Below, in pieces: positions 1-9,597 of a stretch of 64,000 bases of DNA. The first letter of the stretch is position 1. Every line of letters starts with the position of its first letter. The stretch comes from Promethearchaeota archaeon (GTDB lineage Archaea; Asgardarchaeota; Lokiarchaeia; Sigyniarchaeales; SOKP01). The stretch is from the NCBI GenBank assembly GCA_019057795.1, contig JAHLWS010000080.1:1-64000 (forward strand), given 5' to 3'. Below the pieces are notes generated by a model. It had not been told where the DNA came from, did not search any database, and was given only the letters and a program-made list of their open reading frames with translations. The position numbers were made by a program, and so were the translations under genes.

Positions 1-160
1 TCTCGTATTCTTCAGAATTTGTTTTATATCTCATATTATTAGATAGGATAAACGCGTATTTTAAGGTTATGGTCATTTTGTCGCCACCTACAAGCGTTTA
101 CAAGCTGGACTGAGATGAACTTGCAGCCTCATAAAAAAAAATAAAAAAAAATATAGAAGT

Positions 161-1021
161 TTAATGCTTCAAAACCGCTTCTTTAACTTCCATGTTTATG
201 TAGTCGAATCCTTTTAAGTTAGGGGCTAAGTTCTTTGGCTTTATTCCGAGAATACCAGAAAAAATAATATCCACAGAAAGAAAGTCTGCCGTGATCCTCA
301 CGAAGGGCGCGAAAGATCTTGCGCCGATCGAACCATTCATCACTTCTTCGAACGCTCCCTGTTCTCTATCGTATTTTTCTCTGACTCCTGGCATCGCAAA
401 CACTTTCGGCAAGAAGGCCTGATAGGTTGCGAGGTTGATCTCTTCTTTCATGTTCGAAAGCTCGGAATAACTGTAATGGTACGTGTCTAAACCATAGCAA
501 TTCTCGTAATCTACGCTTTCAGGAGTGAACCACCAAGTAAACAAGAATGGTACGGCCCAAGACTCAACCATAGGAATCGCTCGTTTCCGACACTCTCTGG
601 CTATAAAGATCGAAGTTGCGGGGTCGTCTAAAGTCAACGCCACCACTTTCACGTCTTCGAGAACTGCATCTATGTTTCTTTCGGTAATTTTAAAGAATTT
701 CTTTATTGCAACTTCAGGGTCGATTTTTCGTATAAATTCTTCCATGACATCGATTTTTCTTTTACCGATGTCCTCAATGGTACAGATTTGCCGGTTCAAG
801 TTAGACTCGTCGAAAACGTCGAAATCGCAAATTACTAAGTTTTGACAGCCTGAGCGAACGAGATTTTCGGCTAAAGGTCCACCCAATCCACCCACTCCGA
901 GAACCGCAACTCTCGAGGTTCTAATCGTTTCTTGTTCATCGAACTTAATGGGGCCGATGTTTCGAGTTACGCGCTCCCAATAAGAATTTGACCAATTATC
1001 TAGTTTTTGGTTTACAAACAT
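161..1021 (-). CDS. ThiF/MoeB/E1-like adenylyltransferase family protein
   Basis: ORF; Rossmann motif VAVLGVGGLGGPLAENLVRSG plus DFDVFDESNLNRQ typical of E1-like ThiF/HesA proteins; no CxxC Zn pair seen. Confidence 0.85.
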   Translation of the reverse strand: MFVNQKLDNWSNSYWERVTRNIGPIKFDEQETIRTSRVAVLGVGGLGGPLAENLVRSGCQNLVICDFDVFDESNLNRQICTIEDIGKRKIDVMEEFIRKIDPEVAIKKFFKITERNIDAVLEDVKVVALTLDDPATSIFIARECRKRAIPMVESWAVPFLFTWWFTPESVDYENCYGLDTYHYSYSELSNMKEEINLATYQAFLPKVFAMPGVREKYDREQGAFEEVMNGSIGARSFAPFVRITADFLSVDIIFSGILGIKPKNLAPNLKGFDYINMEVKEAVLKH

Positions 1022-1245
1022 TTTATATCAACTCTTTTTTATTATTTTTGTTTAATATATTTTGAATTTACAATTGGGGAGCGTTTATAAAAGAAAATTT
1101 TTGAAATTTGTAGATCGAGGAATTTGGGGTAATTTTATTTTTAATTTTTATGGAACTTTTTTTCTCTTATTTTCTAAAATTTTTGTTTATATAGACTGGC
1201 CTTAAGGTGAGAGTAATTATTAGAAAGTAGTTACAGCGCAAAAAA

Positions 1246-2481
1246 ATGTTAACACAAGATGTAATTCAATATCCCATTATACCTTACAAAAAGCTTAAAC
1301 CAAACTCAGTCGACGAATTCTTAGAGATATTTGAGGACATTTTGGACTTAGATTTAGAGCACGGCATGGAATTGGACTTTCTGATCGACACCAAATTGGG
1401 AAGCGATAAAATAAGCCCCACTTTGGTGCTCGCTAAACCTAAAGACGCTAAAGTTATCGCAAGTATTTGCAAGGAAGTGTACGATGGTACTTATCCCTAC
1501 AAAGAGATCGAAGACGAGCGCATGGTTAAGAAGATGATCGAGAGTCCCGATAACCACTTCATTTTGTTCGAAATAGATGGGGAGGTAGTAGGTTGTTTTC
1601 GGTGTGCGTTAGACTTCGAGCACAAAAAAGGATATTCTGGCGGGTTTATGGTAAAAAAGAAGTTTCAGCAAGTCTTAGATGTTACTAAATCCATAATAGG
1701 CTCTTACGCTTGGATGTGGAAAACTTATCAGAAGGAGATTTTGATGTGGTATTGCGAAAACCGAACCGCTCACGCTGCTTCTCAGTACATTACTTCAGTG
1801 TGCGGGATAAATACGGTCGCGTTCTTTCCCAACAAGGATGTATTCTACAACCAAGTAGAATCTGATGTGATGGGCGTTATTTATTGCGAAAAAACACTTA
1901 CTAAATACAGGGATCGAAAAATGCCGGTATTAATATCCAATGCTTTGGATAATTTTTTGTACTGCGACAACCTTTACAAATTAGGAAGTTTTCAGTTGGC
2001 TACTCCCGACCTCTGCTTGAACTACAACAAGATTTTCGAGCTACAAAAGGTTTTTAGAAAAGACTTAATTACCGACAAGTATGGGTACGAGTACCATCAA
2101 TCTTTTATTAAGGGCACAAAATCATATTTTAATTTTTTACACACGCCTCAAATTCAAAACTTCGAGAAAACTAAATATCACGTCGATTCGTTGGAGGAAT
2201 TGTACGTGTTTTTAGAGGAATTTTTAAAAAGCATGAAAGAAAATGCCATTCGATACAGCGAAGTATTTGTTTCGGCTTTCAGTCCAGAACACCAGCAATT
2301 ATTTTTCGAGTTCGGGTTTCGGGCGAGAGGATATGTACCCTGTTGGAACTACAACAAATCCGAAAACAAGTTCGAAGATTACGTGGTTTTTAACTACTAC
2401 GAGGGCGAGGTTTCACAAGCCGAGCTTCTACCGAAGGGACAGGAGCTAGTAGACATGTTAAGCGTACAAATAAATCCGTGA
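1246..2481 (+). CDS. GNAT-like acetyltransferase (probable two-domain)
   Basis: ORF; N-terminal GNAT-like segment (FILFEIDGEVVGCFRCALDFEHKKGYSGGFMV) and C-terminal GNAT-like FFEFGFRARGYVPCW. Confidence 0.55.
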   Translation: MLTQDVIQYPIIPYKKLKPNSVDEFLEIFEDILDLDLEHGMELDFLIDTKLGSDKISPTLVLAKPKDAKVIASICKEVYDGTYPYKEIEDERMVKKMIESPDNHFILFEIDGEVVGCFRCALDFEHKKGYSGGFMVKKKFQQVLDVTKSIIGSYAWMWKTYQKEILMWYCENRTAHAASQYITSVCGINTVAFFPNKDVFYNQVESDVMGVIYCEKTLTKYRDRKMPVLISNALDNFLYCDNLYKLGSFQLATPDLCLNYNKIFELQKVFRKDLITDKYGYEYHQSFIKGTKSYFNFLHTPQIQNFEKTKYHVDSLEELYVFLEEFLKSMKENAIRYSEVFVSAFSPEHQQLFFEFGFRARGYVPCWNYNKSENKFEDYVVFNYYEGEVSQAELLPKGQELVDMLSVQINP

Positions 2482-2557
2482 TTTTTTCCTTTATTAATGT
2501 TCATCTGAGGATGATATTCGTAATATCTTAAATCAATTAAAAAAAAATGATGAAAAA

Positions 2558-3724
2558 ATGGAAATTAGTTTAGAAAAACCGACAGAGCTTACTGTCGCTT
2601 CAACACGAAATATTTCTGAAATTCAATTTGTTTTAACTGAGCTTTTATATGTTCCTGACGAAAGGCTAAAACTCGTGCTTGTTTTAGAACTTGTAGATTA
2701 TTTTACAGAGAAATTTTCGAAACCAGACTATAAAATTAGATTTTTTTACGCTACTCAGGACGGAATCTTAACGGGATTCGTAATTTGTCAAATAGACGGT
2801 GATTACAAAAGTTATGGAATGTCATGCCCCACTTTTGGGTGGCTTCATGCCAAAAATTTTCTTTCTTGTAAAAAGCTCATGAATGAGTGTGAAAATTTCG
2901 TTCGCGAAAACAAAAAGAAAAAGCTCCGTGGTCCAATCAATTACCCAAAATTTATCGGTGGGATCGGTTTTCAGACCGAAGGTTTCGAGGCACCCATGAT
3001 GAGCGGCGTAATGTTTGGTGATCCCGAGTCGAAAGTTCTGGAGTACTTGCAACAATTAGGCTACAAAAAAGACTCGAAGTACTTGTGCCTTGATACTTTC
3101 TTAAAAAAGTGGGATAAAGGTAAAAATCTAGACGAAAATATAGCAGTCAGGTTTTTGCCCCTCGACGAAATAAGGGGTTTAAAGGAGCAAATCATGGGCT
3201 TAGCATCTCAATCTCTATATGCCGTGCTTGCCGATGCGCCAGGCGGTAGAACTCGATTTGACGAAATGATGGACGGATACGCTCAAGCGTGCAAAGTACT
3301 TAAATTAGTCAGCGAAGAATTTCCCCAAGATTACGCCGATGTTCCCGGGTTCCGAGAAACTTGGGAATCTTGCGACTTAAAAAAGATCGTTCCTATGGCC
3401 ATCTTCGGTTTCGACCGAAACACTAACGAGCTGGTAGGCGTCATTATGTGCCAACCGAACTTGTTTCAGCTGTGGAACGGAGAACCTTTAACCCACTTAA
3501 ATGTAGACACGGCTATGATAAAAAAAGAATACACTGGAAAGGGGATCTTCTCCGCGCTTCACAATATTGGAGTGTTTATATCGTCAAGCGCCTACGGATT
3601 TAACTACTACGAGGGAACTACAATCTGGGCTAATAACGACCGAGCGATAAAGGCTATTTTTCCTCACGGGACCCCAACAAGAACGCATTATGTAGTTCAA
3701 AAGCGATTGCTAAAAAAGAATTAA
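2558..3724 (+). CDS. GNAT-like N-acyltransferase-fold protein
   Basis: ORF; KYLCLDTFLKKW...MIKKEYTGKGIFSALHNIG layout as in large GNAT-fold proteins. Confidence 0.5.
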   Translation: MEISLEKPTELTVASTRNISEIQFVLTELLYVPDERLKLVLVLELVDYFTEKFSKPDYKIRFFYATQDGILTGFVICQIDGDYKSYGMSCPTFGWLHAKNFLSCKKLMNECENFVRENKKKKLRGPINYPKFIGGIGFQTEGFEAPMMSGVMFGDPESKVLEYLQQLGYKKDSKYLCLDTFLKKWDKGKNLDENIAVRFLPLDEIRGLKEQIMGLASQSLYAVLADAPGGRTRFDEMMDGYAQACKVLKLVSEEFPQDYADVPGFRETWESCDLKKIVPMAIFGFDRNTNELVGVIMCQPNLFQLWNGEPLTHLNVDTAMIKKEYTGKGIFSALHNIGVFISSSAYGFNYYEGTTIWANNDRAIKAIFPHGTPTRTHYVVQKRLLKKN

Positions 3725-3767
3725 ACACGAATATAAATTTTTTTTTCTTATATTTTCAAGCAGTAAA

Positions 3768-4088
3768 GTGTTGAGCAAACCTTTATATTATAAATATTTA
3801 TACAAAGATTATACGATGAAATTTAAGAAAACACTCAAAGCTGTAATTAAAAACTTATTATGGTTCGTGTTCTTGGCAATACCCGTATACTTAGTAGTAT
3901 ACGTTGTTACCAAATTATCTTTCCTGATTTCTGAGGGCGCATATGTTAACTTTCCCTTGGAGTTAGCGTACCAATTGTACCCACTAATGGAATTAGTAAG
4001 CCATATCGTGGGTGCTTCGGTAAGCGTAGTGGTTGCAGTAATCGGTTTGTATTTTATAAACCGTTTTTTAAAACGATATCCTATTTAA
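3768..4088 (+). CDS. small membrane protein (start may be the internal ATG at 3816)
   Basis: ORF with two hydrophobic helices. Confidence 0.5.
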   Translation: MLSKPLYYKYLYKDYTMKFKKTLKAVIKNLLWFVFLAIPVYLVVYVVTKLSFLISEGAYVNFPLELAYQLYPLMELVSHIVGASVSVVVAVIGLYFINRFLKRYPI

Positions 4089-4099
4089 GAATTTAAAAT

Positions 4100-4147
4100 C
4101 ATTACATAGTTCAAAAGCGATTACTAAAAAAGAATTATAAATTTTAA
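4100..4147 (+). pseudogene. C-terminal remnant of a paralogue of the 2558-3724 GNAT-like gene
   Basis: HYIVQKRLLKKNYKF* versus HYVVQKRLLKKN*; 3 mismatches over ~38 nt with 3685-3723. Confidence 0.75.
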
Positions 4148-4381
4148 AAATTTATTTTATTTTCTATTAAGAATTACACAATACGGACAAAACTTATGAT
4201 GAGCTTAAAAGAAATTTTAGGAAAAAATACTTTAAGAAATTAAAAAAATCACTTTATTTCAAAAATCTCATTATCTTTTTATAGGTATTACGATACAAAT
4301 TTCGAAATAGAAAGCTTAAAGTTATTATTTATTTAGTGTTGAGATGTTAAAAAAAAAAAAAGAGGTGTTAGTATATACCCC

Positions 4382-5083
4382 TTAACATATAGGTTTGGTA
4401 TTGTCTGGAACCCACTTAGTCATACTTTTTGTCAAATAGGCTACCCCACCGGGCATTCCATAGAGTCCTGCATAAATCCATCCTCCTTCTGGCCATAATC
4501 TTTCTTCCCAATGTCCATCTCCGTTACCTTCTTCTACCCAAACTTCATGTTCGCCATAAGGGCTTATAAGCATAAGGAAGAGTCTTGTTTCATAATGACC
4601 TCCTGTATTGGGCAAGGTTATTAATCGATTTCGATAATCTATCTCCAAAAAGGTATCTGTAGTTTTAATCATTCCTGGACCCATGACAAGCCAAAGATTA
4701 GTCCAGTTGACCTCCCGCACTTCGCAATACCAAGAAAAGCCCGGGATAACCATCGCATTTTTGAGCTTACCCTTCATCGAATAAATTCTCTCACCTGATT
4801 CATCATAGATTTTTATATGGAATTCTACTTGTCCCAGAGGTTCACCGCTGACCTTATCGAATTCAATCCTTGCTATGATTATAGTATTAGCTCCAGGAAG
4901 ATCTAAGTCATCCCCTTTCGCCATGAAATCAACCATTAAGAGGCGATTATTATCTATGGGTTTCGCGTGTGTGAAACTGTTATGATGCTTACCAGAAATA
5001 ATGACATTAATATTGCCGTGGTCACTTTCAATTTCATTTTCATTATTATTTTCACCTACAAACTTTTGCAAACGGTTAATCAT
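4382..5083 (-). CDS. hypothetical protein
   Basis: 233-aa ORF, no family recognised. Confidence 0.55.
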   Translation of the reverse strand: MINRLQKFVGENNNENEIESDHGNINVIISGKHHNSFTHAKPIDNNRLLMVDFMAKGDDLDLPGANTIIIARIEFDKVSGEPLGQVEFHIKIYDESGERIYSMKGKLKNAMVIPGFSWYCEVREVNWTNLWLVMGPGMIKTTDTFLEIDYRNRLITLPNTGGHYETRLFLMLISPYGEHEVWVEEGNGDGHWEERLWPEGGWIYAGLYGMPGGVAYLTKSMTKWVPDNTKPIC

Positions 5084-5250
5084 TTTTTATGGATCAAAGA
5101 TAGTTTTTAATAAGAGATGGGTGAATAATGTTTCAATTAGGATATCCTATCCTAAATCTTTGATCGAAAATGATCAAATAGAAAAAGGGATAACATACTA
5201 TTTAACATTTTTGTCAAAAGATTAATTTGTTAAAAAGTTAATCTTCTCCA

Positions 5251-5440
5251 TTATTTTAACACAAAATACATCCGTCTATTGTTTTTTCCTTTATTTACAG
5301 TTTTAGTTACTTCAATTTCTCCGATTTCTTTAAGATGGTTAATTTTTAGATTTAGCTTTGGAATAATATAAAGAGTTAAAAGTGTGGAAAATTTTGATTT
5401 CTGTTTACTTTTGAACTCAAAGTTTAAAAGAATAATGATA
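5251..5440 (-). pseudogene. C-terminal fragment of a winged-helix regulator
   Basis: Reverse-strand open frame ending STLLTLYIIPKLNLKINHLKEIGEIEVTKTVNKGKNNRRMYFVLK*, recognition-helix/wing pattern; no start codon or N-terminal helices seen. Confidence 0.45.
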
Positions 5441-5453
5441 AAAAAATTGTGAG

Positions 5454-5678
5454 TTAAGCTTTGATTTTTTCGGGTTTGCTATAATTTTTTAAGTCGTTGT
5501 TTCGATGGTTTTTGAACTGTTTAGTTTTCCGCTCCCGCAAGATTTCGTTGACTAAAGCAACAGCGCCACGCTTTAAAAAAAGTCGCATAAATTTTAATTC
5601 GTTAACGCTTACATTTAAGGAGTGGAGAAATTCCGGGTGCCGATAAATTTGCCATTCAAGATTTCGTATTTTTTTCAT
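5454..5678 (-). CDS. small hypothetical protein
   Basis: 74-aa ORF, basic. Confidence 0.35.
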   Translation of the reverse strand: MKKIRNLEWQIYRHPEFLHSLNVSVNELKFMRLFLKRGAVALVNEILRERKTKQFKNHRNNDLKNYSKPEKIKA

Positions 5679-6083
5679 ATTATTTACCTCTATTTCTTAT
5701 TTGTAGCGTTCTATTTTCGCTTAAACTTTCTCACCATCGAATCCCAATTATCTGGGCTAGAACACCCGTCCAAAATATAATCGTCTATTGTGCTTATAGT
5801 GGCTTCTGTGTTATGTTCTTCAGAAGTTGTACCTATAATGTGTGCTAATTTAGAATTATAAATATCATATCACCACTTTCCACTTTTTCCTGTTATTATA
5901 GTTTATCTTAAAATATTTTATTCTTAAAATATGAGAGTATATTTAAAGAAAAATTTCTTATAGGTCTTACAAAAAGACTTAGAACTTTCTGAAAGTTTAT
6001 TTATCTAATAACTCATACTAATCTTAAGCGCAAATTTATTTTCATTATAATTGCTATATTTCTTATCTAGGTGTTTTGATTAG

Positions 6084-6344
6084 ATGGATGAAATTACGGG
6101 AATTCTTTATGCTAAAACCGCAGGTGTCGGAACCTTATCTGAAGGGCCTAAATATTTTATTAAACCTTTGGATGATTATGCAAATAAATGGTCAGAAATT
6201 CTCGTGAGGAAAAAAACCCACTTATGGGAGAACGATCCTGTATTGCATAAGTTTATAGATAAAAAAGTGTTGATACTTGGGGAAATAATCGAAACAAAGA
6301 GTACAATTACGGTTGATTACGAATTCGTAAGAGTATTAGATTGA
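6084..6344 (+). CDS. small hypothetical protein
   Basis: 86-aa ORF with preceding AT-rich promoter-like region. Confidence 0.5.
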   Translation: MDEITGILYAKTAGVGTLSEGPKYFIKPLDDYANKWSEILVRKKTHLWENDPVLHKFIDKKVLILGEIIETKSTITVDYEFVRVLD

Positions 6345-6492
6345 ATTGTTTAATTTCATTCAAATCAAAGATGTAAGGAACTTAAAACTATTTATTAGAA
6401 AAGGTATATTGTGCTTTTTCTTTTAAATATCGCTATTTTATTGAATAATTAAAACGAAAATACTCTTAATAACGGATTTTCTTCTTAACACG

Positions 6493-6837
6493 ATGATATG
6501 TGAGTACTGTGGTGAATCATTCAAGGACTCTGAAAAAAAAATTGTAGAGCATGTGAATATTGCACAAAAAACTAAAAAACATCGATTTTGCTCACTTAGA
6601 TGTAAAGATAAATGGAGTCTTCAAGTTCAAAATCGGAAGTCGCGGATACTTGTTATTTGGGCAATAGGTTCTTATATAGATAAGTATTTTTTCATCAAGA
6701 AACTCATGAAAGTACGGAGTCCGTCATTGTTGGGTTCAGAAACAAAAAAGAGTTATTTCAAATCTAATTTCAACGAGATAGAAACGTTGGAATTAGTTAA
6801 TTCTAACGATAAAAAGGTTTTAAAAGTAAAAACTTGA
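6493..6837 (+). CDS. zinc-finger (C4, TRASH-like) small protein
   Basis: MICEYCGESF...HRFCSLRCKDKW paired CxxC/CxxxC. Confidence 0.6.
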   Translation: MICEYCGESFKDSEKKIVEHVNIAQKTKKHRFCSLRCKDKWSLQVQNRKSRILVIWAIGSYIDKYFFIKKLMKVRSPSLLGSETKKSYFKSNFNEIETLELVNSNDKKVLKVKT

Positions 6838-6856
6838 TTTTTAGATGCTTTCAGGA

Positions 6857-7147
6857 TTACTTTTGAGGTTCGATATGCTCGAGTGATGATAGATAGCTCA
6901 TTGAGAAATCGTGATAGCCGTCTTTAGAAGGCGATTTAATTCCTTCGGCTCGAATATAATGTCCAACACGAGGTAAAAATCCGTAGGAATTTATTTTTGA
7001 GGCACTAACTAATACAGAATACATGTATATGCCCACACGAACGGTTAATGACATATATCCATAAGTGTAGGCTCGAGAAATGCGCTTCTCGCCCCCCCTA
7101 ACTTCAACAATTCTTCCTTCAATAGTTGTTTTTCCCTTAAATGTCAT
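6857..7147 (-). CDS. small protein, possibly OB-fold
   Basis: TTIEGRIVEVRGGEKRISR...VGHYIRAEGI beta-rich pattern. Confidence 0.45.
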   Translation of the reverse strand: MTFKGKTTIEGRIVEVRGGEKRISRAYTYGYMSLTVRVGIYMYSVLVSASKINSYGFLPRVGHYIRAEGIKSPSKDGYHDFSMSYLSSLEHIEPQK

Positions 7148-7189
7148 TGATATTCATTCTCATCTTAAAATTTAGAAGTAAATTTAATC

Positions 7190-7582
7190 TCAGAAAAAGG
7201 GTCCAAATTTTTCATAGACGCGAATTAAATTTTCGGAATAAAATTGAATTTTTTCGTCAAGGGGGTTAAATTCTACAGCTTTTTCCATGACTTTTTTTGC
7301 TAATTTTATATTTTTCATATCAATAAATGTAATAGTTAGCAAACCCCAAGCTTCTATTAAAGTAGAATTTAGATCAGTAGCAGTTTCAAAACACTTTATG
7401 GCGTCGTCCAACTTATCCAAGCGACGATTGACGATCCCTAAATAGAGCCAACCTTGCTCGTTGGAAGGGTCCTTATCCAATAAGTCGTTTATGATGGCCA
7501 GAGCTTTGTCGTTATCTCGCATAGTTAAATATTTATTTATGCTTTCGATAATCTCTTTGTTTTTAATTTCGTCTAATTCCAA
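7190..7582 (-). CDS. TPR-repeat protein
   Basis: LAIINDLLDKDPSNEQGWLYLGIVNRRLDKLDDAIKCFETATDLNSTLIEAWGLL. Confidence 0.85.
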   Translation of the reverse strand: MELDEIKNKEIIESINKYLTMRDNDKALAIINDLLDKDPSNEQGWLYLGIVNRRLDKLDDAIKCFETATDLNSTLIEAWGLLTITFIDMKNIKLAKKVMEKAVEFNPLDEKIQFYSENLIRVYEKFGPFF

Positions 7583-7731
7583 TGAAGCTCACTGTGTGAT
7601 ATTTTGTTTCTAATTATAGTTTACACTAGCTTATTTATTAATATTTATATCGAGCCTTTATAAAAAAAAAAGAATACCATACAAGTAATACTTTACTATA
7701 AAAATTAAACTATAATAGTCATAAAAAAGGT

Positions 7732-7983
7732 CTAAAACAACTCAGGGTGCTTTTTTTCGATAGAATTGAGGGTCGAAACTAAATCGTAGAGAAGTTTTTC
7801 GTCCTTACATTGATTAATTGACTCGGATAACTTATTCAACAGCGCGTTAGCTAAATTTCTCTCGTATTCAGTGAGTTCTACAGAATTGTTTTGAAATATT
7901 TCGTCAAACTCGCTTTCAAACCACTGTAATTGGTGTTTAAATTCCTCTATTTGAACCTTTTCGATGTTAAAATTTAGATACAT
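7732..7983 (-). CDS. small hypothetical protein
   Basis: 83-aa charged ORF. Confidence 0.4.
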   Translation of the reverse strand: MYLNFNIEKVQIEEFKHQLQWFESEFDEIFQNNSVELTEYERNLANALLNKLSESINQCKDEKLLYDLVSTLNSIEKKHPELF

Positions 7984-8341
7984 GCGTCTCCTCGATTAAA
8001 ATTTTACATAAAATTTTAAACTACAGTAATAGTTGTAGAACTCATTTAAAAAGTTAAGGATCTCTGCGGGTTTTCTGAAATATCCTACGACAAACGGGAG
8101 AATATTTTACACACAAAAAATAAAAATAAGTCGGATTGTTAATCTCTGTTAATATAGCAATAGAACAATTAATTTAACGCTTAAAACGCCCTAATAACTT
8201 TACTAAATTTTAGTCGGAACTTGAATATGAAATTAGCATAAATAAAAAAAAAATAACGACATTATCTATTGATGCCAACACATATTTTGATAAATTTTCT
8301 AATTTTACTTTATATTATCAATAAAACATTTTACAATAACA

Positions 8342-8367
8342 CTTCGTGAAAGCACACTTTCACGAAG
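8342..8367. terminator. perfect hairpin overlapping the 3' end of the DUF433 gene
   Basis: cttcgtgaaag-caca-ctttcacgaag: 11-bp perfect stem, 4-nt loop. Confidence 0.5.
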
Positions 8368-8584
8368 ATAAGCTTTTCTCTTCCTCAATTAATTTTCTTG
8401 CATATCTAACTGTAGCTGATAGATCCTCTTTAGACAATTCAGGGTATGCATCCATAATTTCCTCAAATGTTTTTCCCGCTTCTAGCCATTCAAGAATAAT
8501 CGAAATCATTATTCTTGTTCCTTTTATGCAAGGTTTACCATGACATATTTCAGGATCTGTTTCAATTCTCTCTTCAATTACCAT
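8360..8584 (-). CDS. DUF433 family antitoxin-like protein (orphan)
   Basis: RIETDPEICHGKPCIKGTRIMISIILEWLEAGKTFEEIMDAYPELSKED is the classic DUF433 motif. Confidence 0.9.
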   Translation of the reverse strand: MVIEERIETDPEICHGKPCIKGTRIMISIILEWLEAGKTFEEIMDAYPELSKEDLSATVRYARKLIEEEKSLSS

Positions 8585-8740
8585 TTCAATTATTTCAATA
8601 TACTAATTTCAAATATAAGAATATTTTTCTTCATTAAATGAATGATCAAATCTCAATTAATAGATATCTATCTTAAATGGAAGTTGAAAGAAATAATAAA
8701 TCTACTTAAAATTCATGAAAAAATAGCAAAAAAGGTGTTA

Positions 8741-9487
8741 TTATTTTTCTTGAAAATATTTACTTTCAAATTCTTCTAATTCATAAGGTGGCCAAGCACT
8801 AGGGGTTTTGTAATTTTTTACAAACCTATGCGTACAGATTGGAGCTCCAAATCCAATAGCTTGAGTACGAGAAAATCCAAAACCTAAGCCTTCAGCTTCG
8901 TAGTGGTCGCCTAAACATATAAAGGGGAGATATTTCTCATCACCCAACTTTTTAAACGCTTTCTGAACTCCACACTCCGTAATATCCCAACCCCATTCAA
9001 AAGGAGCTTCATCGTCTTCTACGAAATCCATTACCCAATCGTCTGGATAGAGCTTCATTTGGGTTTCCTCAGTTAATTTTTTTTGGTAGTCCATGTATAC
9101 AGGATCGAAAGGGTATTGGGAAGGGTCTCGGCCCGCATTTTCTAACGCTTCTTTTCTAAGTTTTTGGGCTGCTATTACGTAGTGATAATGAAATGCCCCT
9201 ATTTCCTCAAATGAAAACCCTTCTTTTTCTAATGTGCGAAATATTGCGAGATCAGATATGCATTTAACAAGGACTAAAGTGAGAGGGTTCTTTTGTCCAC
9301 CAATATAGGAAATTTTAGGTAAAATTTTTTCAAATTCCGCTTTCATTTGACTAATTAATTCTTTGGACTTCTTGTCATCAAATTTCTTGCAAAGTTCTTC
9401 ATTTGCTACGGTTAAACGCTCATTAAAACTTCTCATGAATTTAGTTTTCTTTCTAATATAAAAATCTTCTACCATTTTTGCTACCAT
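8741..9487 (-). CDS. L-2-amino-thiazoline-4-carboxylate hydrolase-like family protein
   Basis: ORF; C-terminal WGWDITECGVQKAFKKLGDEKYLPFICLGDHYEAEGLGFGFSRTQAIGFGAPICTHRF. Confidence 0.6.
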   Translation of the reverse strand: MVAKMVEDFYIRKKTKFMRSFNERLTVANEELCKKFDDKKSKELISQMKAEFEKILPKISYIGGQKNPLTLVLVKCISDLAIFRTLEKEGFSFEEIGAFHYHYVIAAQKLRKEALENAGRDPSQYPFDPVYMDYQKKLTEETQMKLYPDDWVMDFVEDDEAPFEWGWDITECGVQKAFKKLGDEKYLPFICLGDHYEAEGLGFGFSRTQAIGFGAPICTHRFVKNYKTPSAWPPYELEEFESKYFQEK

Positions 9488-9597
9488 AGTAATTATTTTA
9501 GGATCACATATTATAAACTATCACATTGTAGAGTGAAAAAATAGTAGATTCGACCGTTGGTGTTAATAGAAAGCAGGAAATCATAGCATATGTATTA

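Noticed and set aside
525-845. + strand 106-aa ORF inside the ThiF gene
   Set aside because: Antisense to a clear conserved CDS with low-complexity composition; no independent support.
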